From DASWHD01 sp036393335 (lineage in GTDB: Bacteria > CG2-30-53-67 > CG2-30-70-394), in the NCBI GenBank assembly GCA_036393335.1, contig DASWHD010000018.1:1-17032 (forward strand): 17,032 nt of DNA, written 5' to 3'. Below are positions 7,713-13,096 of the stretch, piece after piece. How positions within the stretch are numbered: position 1 is the first letter of the stretch; each line of letters begins with the position of its first letter. Under the pieces are notes generated by a model. The model was not told where the DNA came from, did not search any database, and was given only the letters and a program-made list of their open reading frames with translations. The position numbers were made by a program, and so were the translations under genes.

Positions 7713-8071
7713 CCGAGGACCTTGGTGAGAACGGCAAGGAGCTGATGAGGCTCGAATGGTTTGACGATCCAGCCGGTGGCTCCCGCCTCTTTACCGCGCA
7801 GCTTCTGCTCTCGGCTGGATTCGGTGGTAACCGTGAGGATGGGCGTAAAGCGATAACTCTTGAGCTTGCGTAACTCGGTGATGAGCCCGAAGCCATCCAT
7901 CCGCGGCATATTGATGTCGGTCAACACGGCATTGAACTGTGCGCTCTTCGCCTTGCCCAGAGCGTCCTCACCATCCACCGCCGTCGTCACTTCGTATCCC
8001 GCATCGGTCAAGGTGCGTTCCAACATCAGCCGCACGGAGGGAGAGTCGTCCACGGCCAAGATCGATGCCAT
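7709..8071 (-). CDS. cheY: CheY1, single-domain response regulator at the head of the che operon
   Basis: A stand-alone receiver phosphorylated by CheA. Seen: 120 residues starting MASILAVDDS, with acidic pocket D8/D9, phospho-acceptor D52 (LTDINMPRMDG), Thr82 and Lys104 (WIVKPF). I chose the ATG at 8069-8071; the longer frame to 8116 adds 15 residues outside the fold. It is less like enteric CheY than the one at 9921-10295, having INMPRMDG in place of WNMPNMDGL and Trp in place of the Tyr near the Lys. It may therefore be an adaptor or phosphate-sink CheY instead of the flagellar switch ligand (inference). The TAG stop is formed by the CTAG at the right end of repeat copy A. The start is 72 bases from a sigma-28-type promoter, and a hairpin lies in the leader. 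Confidence 0.93.
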   Translation of the reverse strand: MASILAVDDSPSVRLMLERTLTDAGYEVTTAVDGEDALGKAKSAQFNAVLTDINMPRMDGFGLITELRKLKSYRFTPILTVTTESSREQKLRGKEAGATGWIVKPFEPHQLLAVLTKVLG

Positions 8072-8104
8072 TGTCGTCGCCTCGCAAGAGAGCACAGATG
8101 AAAT

Positions 8105-8128
8105 CCCCGAAGGCATCCGCCTTCCGGG
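8105..8128 (-). other. Hairpin in the cheY1 5' leader
   Basis: Two 10-base arms (8105-8114 and 8119-8128) pair with one or two imperfect positions around a 4-base loop (CCGGAAGGC / GCCTTCGG on the transcript). It lies between the predicted transcription start near 8136 and the cheY start codon. No U-run follows, so it is not a terminator. A role in mRNA stability is possible. Confidence 0.4.
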
Positions 8129-8142
8129 CCATGGTGCATTCT

Positions 8143-8169
8143 TTATCGACGTGCAAGATCGATTCTTGA
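8143..8169 (-). promoter_or_regulatory. Sigma-28 (FliA)-type promoter for cheY and the che operon
   Basis: Read on the minus strand: TCAAGAAT, an 11-base spacer, then GTCGATAA. The flagellar sigma-28 consensus is TAAAGTTT (TCAAGT in pseudomonads), 11 bases, GCCGATAA, so the -10 element matches at 7 of 8 positions and the spacer is exact. It lies 72 bases from the cheY start, with no other gene between. This fits chemotaxis genes as late flagellar genes. Confidence 0.7.
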
Positions 8170-8267
8170 GCCCACGCGCAGCGACGCAGTCGGGTGTGCC
8201 TGGCGCTGCGACGCTCGCTTGACCAGCGGTGGCCGTGCGGCTGGCGCGCGCCCTGTAGACCGCGACG

Positions 8268-8585
8268 TCAGCGCACGACCCGAACCGGAAACGCGTAGCC
8301 CTCCCGCAGATGTCGGATCAAGCCTTGGTAAGGATCGATCTCCACGGGATCGCCGGTGTGGAAATAGGGGCGCAGGTCCACGTCCGACTGGAAGCGGGGC
8401 TCGTCCCCACCACCTACACCGGGATCTATACATACCCAGGCGACGATCGAGGCAAACGGGATCGCCCCGGCAGGAGGGCAGGCGGCCGCGATCGCCACCA
8501 GCGAGCCATCCGTGGGAGCGGGAGGCTGTCGATCGGCGGCGAGCTCCACGAGATAAGCGGCACCGATGATCTTTCCCGTCGCCAT
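8268..8585 (-). CDS. Hypothetical protein, 105 aa, unrecognised
   Basis: An open frame whose codons mostly end in G or C, like the real genes around it, and whose translation looks protein-like: MATGKIIGAAYLVELAADRQ, then a hydrophobic Ala/Ile/Val stretch (SLVAIAAACPPAGAIPFASIVAWV, about residues 36-59), then an acidic/aromatic C-terminal half (FHTGDPVEIDPYQGLIRHLREGYAFPVRVV). The ATG at 8583-8585 is the simplest start; a GTG at 8609 would add eight residues, and neither has a strong ribosome-binding site. It lies upstream of the cheY promoter in the same direction and is divergent from the HDOD gene. I recognise no family. The overlapping plus-strand frames are Arg/Pro-rich and look like shadows. 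Confidence 0.5.
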   Translation of the reverse strand: MATGKIIGAAYLVELAADRQPPAPTDGSLVAIAAACPPAGAIPFASIVAWVCIDPGVGGGDEPRFQSDVDLRPYFHTGDPVEIDPYQGLIRHLREGYAFPVRVVR

Positions 8586-8941
8586 GGGATGGCGATGCTC
8601 GGTCTCCACCGACGGGGTGTCAACTCGCCCCGCACACCGCGGTTCTCGCCATGAAGCTGCCCTCTCGCACCCCTCTCCTCGTCTTTCGGGTCACCTCTCC
8701 GAAGAAGACCCCCCAAGGTTGCCGCTGGACGCGGCCTTACAGGGCGGCGCGGATGACAATTCGCGCCGGCGTGCGACGCTCCTTCGTGAGCGATGCAGGC
8801 TAAGGATCCGGAACCGCTCGCCCCCGCCGTTCTATCAAGACGACGGTCCCTTCTACCGAAGGTGTAGGCACCGGTCGCGTGCCAGCGATGAGGTCGTCGG
8901 CCCACGCGCTACGCTACCCGTCCACATCACGCTCCCCAGCC
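8586..8941. other. Intergenic region between the hypothetical gene and the HDOD gene
   Basis: About 355 bases of divergent intergenic space. Overlapping open frames here are Arg/Pro-rich shadows. I see no repeat, RNA gene or clear terminator. Promoters for the plus-strand set and for the minus-strand hypothetical gene should lie here. The only candidate I noticed is a weak sigma-28-like pair (TCAAG at 8835, CCGA at 8856), which I do not call as a feature. Confidence 0.5.
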
Positions 8942-9820
8942 ATGCCCACAGAGACCATCGACGCGCTTCCCCTCGCCCTCCGCGCGGAGCTCGACGAGCT
9001 GCAGAGCCTGCCATCCGTGGTCAGCAGATGTCTCGACGAGCTGCACAACTCGCAGTCCAACGCGCAGCGTGTCGCAGATCTAATGCTCGCGGACGTTGGG
9101 CTCACGGCCCGTGCCCTGCATCTCGTCAACTCCTCCTTCTTCGCCCTGTCTACCGAGGTGCGGTCCCTGTCCCACGCCATCGCCCTGCTCGGCAGCGCGC
9201 GCCTGGAAGAGATCATTCTCTCCGTCGTGATGCCACAGCTCTTCGGCAAAGGGCCGGGTGGTCCGCTGATCCTCAAGATCTGGGAGCACAGCTTTGCCAC
9301 CGCCTTTATCGCCCGAGAGCTTGCGGTACGGCTCGGTTTTCCACGGCCGACCAACGCCTACGTCGCCGCCCTGATGCACGATCTCGGATTGATCGTCGCG
9401 GCACGCTGTCTCCCGGTGCCGATGCGGCGCGTGGTGGAACAGTTGAATACCATCGGACACTGGAACGTTGATGTCGAGGTACGCGAGCTACAGACCCACC
9501 ACATGATCGTCGGTGCAAGCCTCGCGCGAAAGTGGGACTTTCCCGACGGGATCATCGCAACCATCCGTCACCATCACTCACCGTTGGGGAGCGACGCGTT
9601 GGTGGGGCTGATACACGTGGCGGATCAATGTGCATCGGCCGCGGGTCTCGGCATCCTCGAACGGGAACAGAACCACGAGTTCGATCTCTTGACTCACTGC
9701 CAGCAAACCCCTGGTCTCGCGGACGCCCTGGCCATTCCCGCTGACCTGGCGTCACTCGACCTCCCCCATGACTGGGCCGTGCAGGTCCGCACCTTGGTCG
9801 CGGAGTTCGTGCCAGCGTGA
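8942..9820 (+). CDS. HDOD-domain signalling protein
   Basis: HDOD domains are HD-superfamily relatives found in bacterial signalling and often encoded beside chemotaxis genes; most are thought to act by protein interaction instead of catalysis. Seen: 292 residues. The typical start is LRAELDELQSLPSVVSRCLDEL (about 13-34), followed by VNSSFFAL (62-69), LSHAIALLGSARLEEIILS (76-94), a retained His146-Asp147 pair in ALMHDLGLIVAARCL, and IIATIRHHHSP (204-214). I chose the ATG at 8942 because sequence upstream of it looks non-coding. A GTG at 8879 or ATG at 8888 remain possible, and none has a good ribosome site. It heads the plus-strand set with cheY2 100 bases downstream, which suggests a job in the same CheY-P circuit. 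The exact role is unknown. Confidence 0.85.
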   Translation: MPTETIDALPLALRAELDELQSLPSVVSRCLDELHNSQSNAQRVADLMLADVGLTARALHLVNSSFFALSTEVRSLSHAIALLGSARLEEIILSVVMPQLFGKGPGGPLILKIWEHSFATAFIARELAVRLGFPRPTNAYVAALMHDLGLIVAARCLPVPMRRVVEQLNTIGHWNVDVEVRELQTHHMIVGASLARKWDFPDGIIATIRHHHSPLGSDALVGLIHVADQCASAAGLGILEREQNHEFDLLTHCQQTPGLADALAIPADLASLDLPHDWAVQVRTLVAEFVPA

Positions 9821-9920
9821 ACCATCGGAGTGCCGCAAGCCGAGCGGCACCACATCATCGTCAAACTACCTCCACGGACCTCCTCACCGCGTCACGGATC
9901 GTTTACTGAAAGGAAGTGTG

Positions 9921-10295
9921 ATGGCCATCAACATTCTCATCGTCGACGACTCCTCGACCATGCGCAAAATCGTCCTCCGCAACCTGAAACAGACGGGTCT
10001 GGCTGTCGGCGAGGTCCATCAGGCCGGCGACGGCCAAGAGGCCCTGGCGATCCTCGCGGACCACCCGGTGGGTCTCATCCTGTCCGACTGGAACATGCCC
10101 AACATGGATGGCCTGGGACTGGTGCAGGCCGTGCGCGGCAATCCGGCCTTCGCCCACATCCGCATCATCATGATCACCACCGAAGGCGGTGACGCGAAGG
10201 TGTCCGAGGCCCTCGCCAGCGGCGCCAATGGCTACGTGAAGAAGCCGTTCACTGCGGAGGACCTCGAGAAACAACTGGCACCGGTCATGGCGTGA
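9921..10295 (+). CDS. cheY: CheY2, E. coli-like chemotaxis response regulator
   Basis: A single receiver domain (124 aa) that, when phosphorylated by CheA, is expected to bind the flagellar switch. Seen: D9/D10, phospho-acceptor D56 inside DWNMPNMDGL (identical to the enteric CheY motif), Thr86 (MITTEGG), Tyr105 and Lys108 (GYVKKPF). The ATG at 9921 has a clear AAGGAAG ribosome site 5-11 bases upstream; the longer open frame to 9768 is an overlap with the HDOD gene. It is 100 bases after the HDOD gene and 55 before cheX. Of the two CheYs in the window this one is the better candidate for the motor ligand, because its central motif and the Tyr near the Lys match the FliM-binding type. The neighbouring phosphatase gene supports that. 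Confidence 0.95.
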   Translation: MAINILIVDDSSTMRKIVLRNLKQTGLAVGEVHQAGDGQEALAILADHPVGLILSDWNMPNMDGLGLVQAVRGNPAFAHIRIIMITTEGGDAKVSEALASGANGYVKKPFTAEDLEKQLAPVMA

Positions 10296-10350
10296 TGGAA
10301 AGTCGGGCTTCGCGCTGCGACCGACATCTCATTCAAAAAGGGGAGACGCA

Positions 10351-10827
10351 ATGCCCGCCATGACAACCGCCGCGATCCACGACGCCGTGCACGGGATCTT
10401 TCAGTCGATGCTCGGCATCGAGCCCAGCCTGCATGCCCTCGAACGCGCCGATCGACCGTTGAAGAACGCCGGCATTGCGGCGATCGTTGGCTACGCCGGT
10501 GAACATGAAGGGACCGTCGTCTTCATCTGCGGTAGATCCGTCGCGACTCAGCTCGCCGAGGCGATGCTCATGGAAGACGGCCTCGACCCGGACAGCGAGG
10601 AAGTGGACGACGCGATGGGCGAGATCGCGAACATGATCGCCGGCCAGCTCAAGAATCTCATCTGTAAGGGAGGCAACGAGGTACAGCTCTCGATCCCGGT
10701 CATCCTCCGCGAAGGCGATTATCGCTTGCATGTGCCGGAGTACTACGAGCGCTGGCGGCTTACGGCGTTCCATACCAATGGCGATCCATTCTACGTGGAA
10801 ATGGTCTCGCGGGAGCCGATCGGTTGA
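10351..10827 (+). CDS. cheX: CheX-type CheY-P phosphatase
   Basis: CheX dephosphorylates CheY-P, doing the job of CheZ in many bacteria. Seen: 158 residues with the single long active-site helix EEVDDAMGEIANMIAGQLKN (about 83-102), carrying the phosphatase E-x-x-N motif as E91 and N94, and a C-terminal beta segment (FYVEMVSREP). The start has a good AAGGGGAG ribosome site. Length and a single motif fit CheX better than CheC, which has two helices. It is 55 bases downstream of cheY2, so the response regulator and its probable phosphatase are adjacent. No cheZ is visible, which makes CheX the likely route for CheY-P decay. A GGCGGCC-GCC-GGCCGCC hairpin (10840-10856) follows without a U-run. Confidence 0.88.
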   Translation: MPAMTTAAIHDAVHGIFQSMLGIEPSLHALERADRPLKNAGIAAIVGYAGEHEGTVVFICGRSVATQLAEAMLMEDGLDPDSEEVDDAMGEIANMIAGQLKNLICKGGNEVQLSIPVILREGDYRLHVPEYYERWRLTAFHTNGDPFYVEMVSREPIG

Positions 10828-10839
10828 CGCCGCCCTTCA

Positions 10840-10856
10840 GGCGGCCGCCGGCCGCC
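10840..10856. other. Perfect 7-bp hairpin after cheX
   Basis: GGCGGCC and GGCCGCC around a 3-base loop, 13 bases after the cheX stop. There is no T-run, so a Rho-independent terminator is not supported. It could act as an mRNA 3' stabiliser between cheX and the next gene. Confidence 0.4.
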
Positions 10857-10905
10857 CTGTGATAAGACGCTCGACCCTTGCGGTGGGACGGTTCACGGAT
10901 AGGTC

Positions 10906-12171
10906 ATGAGCAGGGCCCTGCGCACCTTCACCGAAAATCTCCTCCAGCGGATTAGCGCCGGTCTCGCAGATCTCCTGGCGACGGACATCACCCTCACGCC
11001 GGGACAGCTCGGCGGACTCGACGAACACTCCCTCGAGCGCTTCGGGGACGAGTTCGTCGCCGTCCTCACCGCGACGGTCACCCAGCCGCACGAGGGCACC
11101 ATCTACGTCGCATTCGATCTCCCGCGCGTGGTCGTCCTCGGTGCGCTGCTGGAGATGGTACCGCCCGCGGGGATCGCCGATCGCCTCACTACACCGGTGT
11201 TCAATGCAGACAACGCCGATGCCTTCGAGGAGGTCGGCAACATTCTCATCGGCAAGCTCGACGAGGCCATCCGCGACAACCTCAGTGCCACGAAGATCCA
11301 CACCAAGAAGGGGGATTCGTTCCACGGCCCACCGGGCGAGGTACTTGCCACGATCCGCGAGCACGGTGACTACTACTGCCTCGACACCACCATCCACATC
11401 GCGGGGCAAGACGCGGGTCCCGTCGCCTTTCTCTTCCATCCCTCCCTGATCGAGGACGGTTTCCAGGCCGACCCGGAAGTGATCCGCGCGCGCGCGGCAA
11501 TGCCGGTCGAGGAGACATCTGACGAGGCACCGCCCGACCGGGTCCTCCACGCCGATGGGACCGATATACAGGGCAACGCCCCCGCCGTGGAGCAGGCCGA
11601 TCGTTCCGAACCGCGACCCGAGCACGTCGCCGAGACGGCGAACGAGGGAGGCCTCGGCGAGGAGGCAACCACCGCCGCGCTCTTGGCGAAGGCGATGGGG
11701 CAACCCGTCGCCGACGGTGCGGCCGCGGGTCTAGCCCCGCCACCCTCCAACAAACCAGCCATCGCCTTCGACGCCGAGGCACAAAACCGCGGAGCGAGCG
11801 GCAAGACCATCCTTCTGGTGGTCGATGACGACATCACGACGCGTGCGATGATTCGCAGCTACCTCGAAGGTCCAGACATCTCCATCTTCGAGGCGGTGAG
11901 CTGGCGAGAGGCCGGTCTGTTCCTGCGTAGCCACCGGGTGGATGGCATCCTGCTCGATCTCTACCTGTCCGACCTCAACGGGATCGACGCCTGCCGCAAG
12001 CTCCACCTTCATCCCTCGACCCGGAGCGTCCCTGTCGTCCTGTGCACCAGCCGCCCCAGCCGAGAGGCGGTGATCAAGGGATTGAAGGCAGGCGCCGCCG
12101 ACTTTCTGATCAAGCCGTTCAATCGCGACCGACTGATCGAAAAGCTCGACACCGTCTTGCATGCAGCCTGA
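10906..12171 (+). CDS. CheC/CheX-like phosphatase domain fused to a C-terminal receiver domain
   Basis: A 421-residue two-domain protein. Residues about 1-190 resemble the CheC/CheX/FliY phosphatase fold: a helix AFEEVGNILIGKLDEAI (106-122) carries the E-x-x-N motif as E109 and N112. Residues 195-298 are an acidic, Ala/Pro/Glu-rich linker with no visible fold. Residues 300-421 are a receiver: acidic D307-D309, phospho-acceptor D351 (ILLDLYLSDLNG), T381 and K403 (LIKPF). All receiver key residues are present, so it should accept phosphate. A reasonable inference is a CheY-P phosphatase whose activity or location is set by its own phosphorylation. It starts 78 bases after cheX with a weak ribosome site (AGG, spacing about 5). 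The longer-linker arrangement and its place next to a separate cheX are unusual. Domain calls are firm; substrate is not. Confidence 0.85.
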   Translation: MSRALRTFTENLLQRISAGLADLLATDITLTPGQLGGLDEHSLERFGDEFVAVLTATVTQPHEGTIYVAFDLPRVVVLGALLEMVPPAGIADRLTTPVFNADNADAFEEVGNILIGKLDEAIRDNLSATKIHTKKGDSFHGPPGEVLATIREHGDYYCLDTTIHIAGQDAGPVAFLFHPSLIEDGFQADPEVIRARAAMPVEETSDEAPPDRVLHADGTDIQGNAPAVEQADRSEPRPEHVAETANEGGLGEEATTAALLAKAMGQPVADGAAAGLAPPPSNKPAIAFDAEAQNRGASGKTILLVVDDDITTRAMIRSYLEGPDISIFEAVSWREAGLFLRSHRVDGILLDLYLSDLNGIDACRKLHLHPSTRSVPVVLCTSRPSREAVIKGLKAGAADFLIKPFNRDRLIEKLDTVLHAA

Positions 12172-12206
12172 CGGTGGGGGGCATGTCCTCCCGCGCCGCG
12201 CCACCT

Positions 12207-12461
12207 CTATCGCGGGGCTGTCAGATGTAGGACGACGCGCACGGAATCGTCGACGCATCCCGGGGTGATGTAGTCGATCGCCTTGCGCTCGCTCGCGACG
12301 AAGCGCTTGACGGCCTCGTTCGACGCGAACCTGTAGCCCGCCTTCAGGTGCAGGTAGGGACGTGGGATCCAGGCCACTCCCAGGTCGCCCAGATTTACCG
12401 CCGATGCGCCGGCACGATCGAAGTGCTCGTAGCGGCCAACGCAGTAGCCCCCCGGGACCAC
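12207..12461 (-). pseudogene. Possible gene remnant cut by repeat copy B
   Basis: An 84-residue frame opened by GTG directly beside the left end of copy B, with an in-frame TAG from the element just upstream. The segment YEHFDRAG...NLGDLGVAWIPRPYLHLKAGYRF (about 11-44) has the alternating look of outer-membrane beta-barrel strands. The rest (SNEAVKRFVASERKAIDYITPGCVDDSVRVVLHLTAPR, read in two parts) does not. I see no signal peptide or N-terminal half, and nothing across the element continues it. The most likely reading is the 3' end of an older gene displaced by insertion, but it may be a chance frame. It is convergent with the fusion gene, 35 bases away. Confidence 0.35.
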
Positions 12462-12464
12462 CTC

Positions 12465-12692
12465 CTAGCCCGCATTTCTCACCAGAAATTGTCGCGAGCC
12501 CGTGCCCTTGACCGTAGATCCTGGCCGGCCCAACCGTAGGAGCCGAATCCCTTCGGCGACCTGCCACATGGGGTCGCCGATCCAATCGGCTCCTACCTAC
12601 GGACGAGGTGGGGGCAGGAGATGCGGCCTGCCTGCCGGCAGGCAGGGCAGTTGCGCGGGCACACCAGAGTCGTGGTGAGAAGTGCGGGTTAG
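12465..12692. mobile_element. Repeat element copy B (MITE-like, about 220 bp core)
   Basis: Left end CTAGCCCGCATTTCTCACC, right end GGTGAGAAGTGCGGGTTAG: the same terminal inverted repeats as copy A with one change in the arm and TTAG in place of CTAG at the right. Orientation is the same as copy A. Left-arm landmarks (GTCGCGAGCC, TAGATCCTGGCCGG) and right-arm landmarks (GGCAGGAGATGCGG, TTGCGCGGGC) match the other copies. It contains a nested GTAGGAGCCG inverted repeat and a 20-bp perfect palindrome. No coding capacity. It lies between the gene remnant and the nrdJ control region. Confidence 0.82.
12536..12596. repeat. REP-like inverted repeat nested in copy B
   Basis: GTAGGAGCCGAAT opens and ATCGGCTCCTAC closes a 61-bp unit with an inner GGCGACC/GGTCGCC pair. 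It is the same class as 7549-7624 in copy A but shorter and with a different middle. Confidence 0.7.
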
Positions 12693-12828
12693 CCCGAGTG
12701 CCACGGCTTGGCCGGTGGACAACCAGGCTTAGGTAGTGCGGAGTCTTCCCGGCGCAAGGCATTGAAAAGCGCGGGAAAATGGATTGCCCGATCGTTTGCC
12801 GGACAGAAAAGTGGGCCGCGCCCACTCA

Positions 12829-12850
12829 TCTTTTCCACATCTTTTCCACA
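12829..12850. promoter_or_regulatory. Two tandem 11-bp repeats with DnaA-box-like cores upstream of nrdJ
   Basis: TCTTTTCCACA occurs twice head to tail (12829-12839, 12840-12850), exactly one helical turn apart. The core TTTTCCACA differs at one base from the DnaA box TTATCCACA. DnaA boxes control ribonucleotide reductase genes in some bacteria. The sites lie about 70 bases upstream of the proposed nrdJ promoter. Confidence 0.4.
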
Positions 12851-12881
12851 CCTTTGTAAACAGCCGATATGTTAGATAAAC

Positions 12882-12892
12882 TGTTGTCAACA
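12882..12892. promoter_or_regulatory. Small palindrome in the nrdJ upstream region (possible operator)
   Basis: TGTTGTCAACA is a perfect 11-base palindrome in the AT-richest stretch of the window, between the DnaA-like repeats and the -35 candidate. I do not recognise the regulator; it does not match the NrdR box well. Confidence 0.25.
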
Positions 12893-12920
12893 CTACATTT
12901 TTCTTGCTTTCACGTGCACC

Positions 12921-12950
12921 TTGACGGCTCTCCGAGGGGAGCGATATAAG
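12921..12950 (+). promoter_or_regulatory. Sigma-70-type promoter for nrdJ
   Basis: TTGACG, an 18-base spacer, then TATAAG. Five of six and four to five of six positions match the housekeeping consensus. The start of transcription would fall near 12957, giving a leader of about 140 bases that holds a CCCCGC/GCGGGG hairpin (around 12967-12987). Confidence 0.55.
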
Positions 12951-13096
12951 GGGTTCGCTGGAGTTCCCCGCAGCACCATCGCGGGGTCGTCCCATCGCCC
13001 CGCCCCACCACCTCCGCTCCTCCTTCCCTCGGGCGCCTCGCCCCAACGAAACCTGATCTTTTAGGTACGCTTTGCTACTCCACCGGAGACCTCCCC

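Noticed and set aside
8835..8862. Sigma-28-like promoter for the HDOD gene (TCAAG ... ACCGAAGG)
   Set aside because: Spacer is 12 and only CCGA of the -10 matches; too weak to call.
11731..12825. 364-residue minus-strand frame across repeat copy B
   Set aside because: It crosses the non-coding repeat and the receiver domain of the fusion gene on the opposite strand. The GEKCGL piece in its product is translated element sequence, as in similar frames over copies A and C.
12689..12829. 46-residue minus-strand frame ending in the TAA at the right tip of copy B
   Set aside because: Pro/Arg/Cys-rich product, no ribosome site and a start that overlaps the DnaA-like repeats. Kept only as a note for the stop-codon pattern.
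12957..13096. Cobalamin riboswitch in the nrdJ leader
   Set aside because: The leader is about 140 bases, shorter than usual for this riboswitch, and I find no B12-box-like sequence. A covariance-model search would decide.
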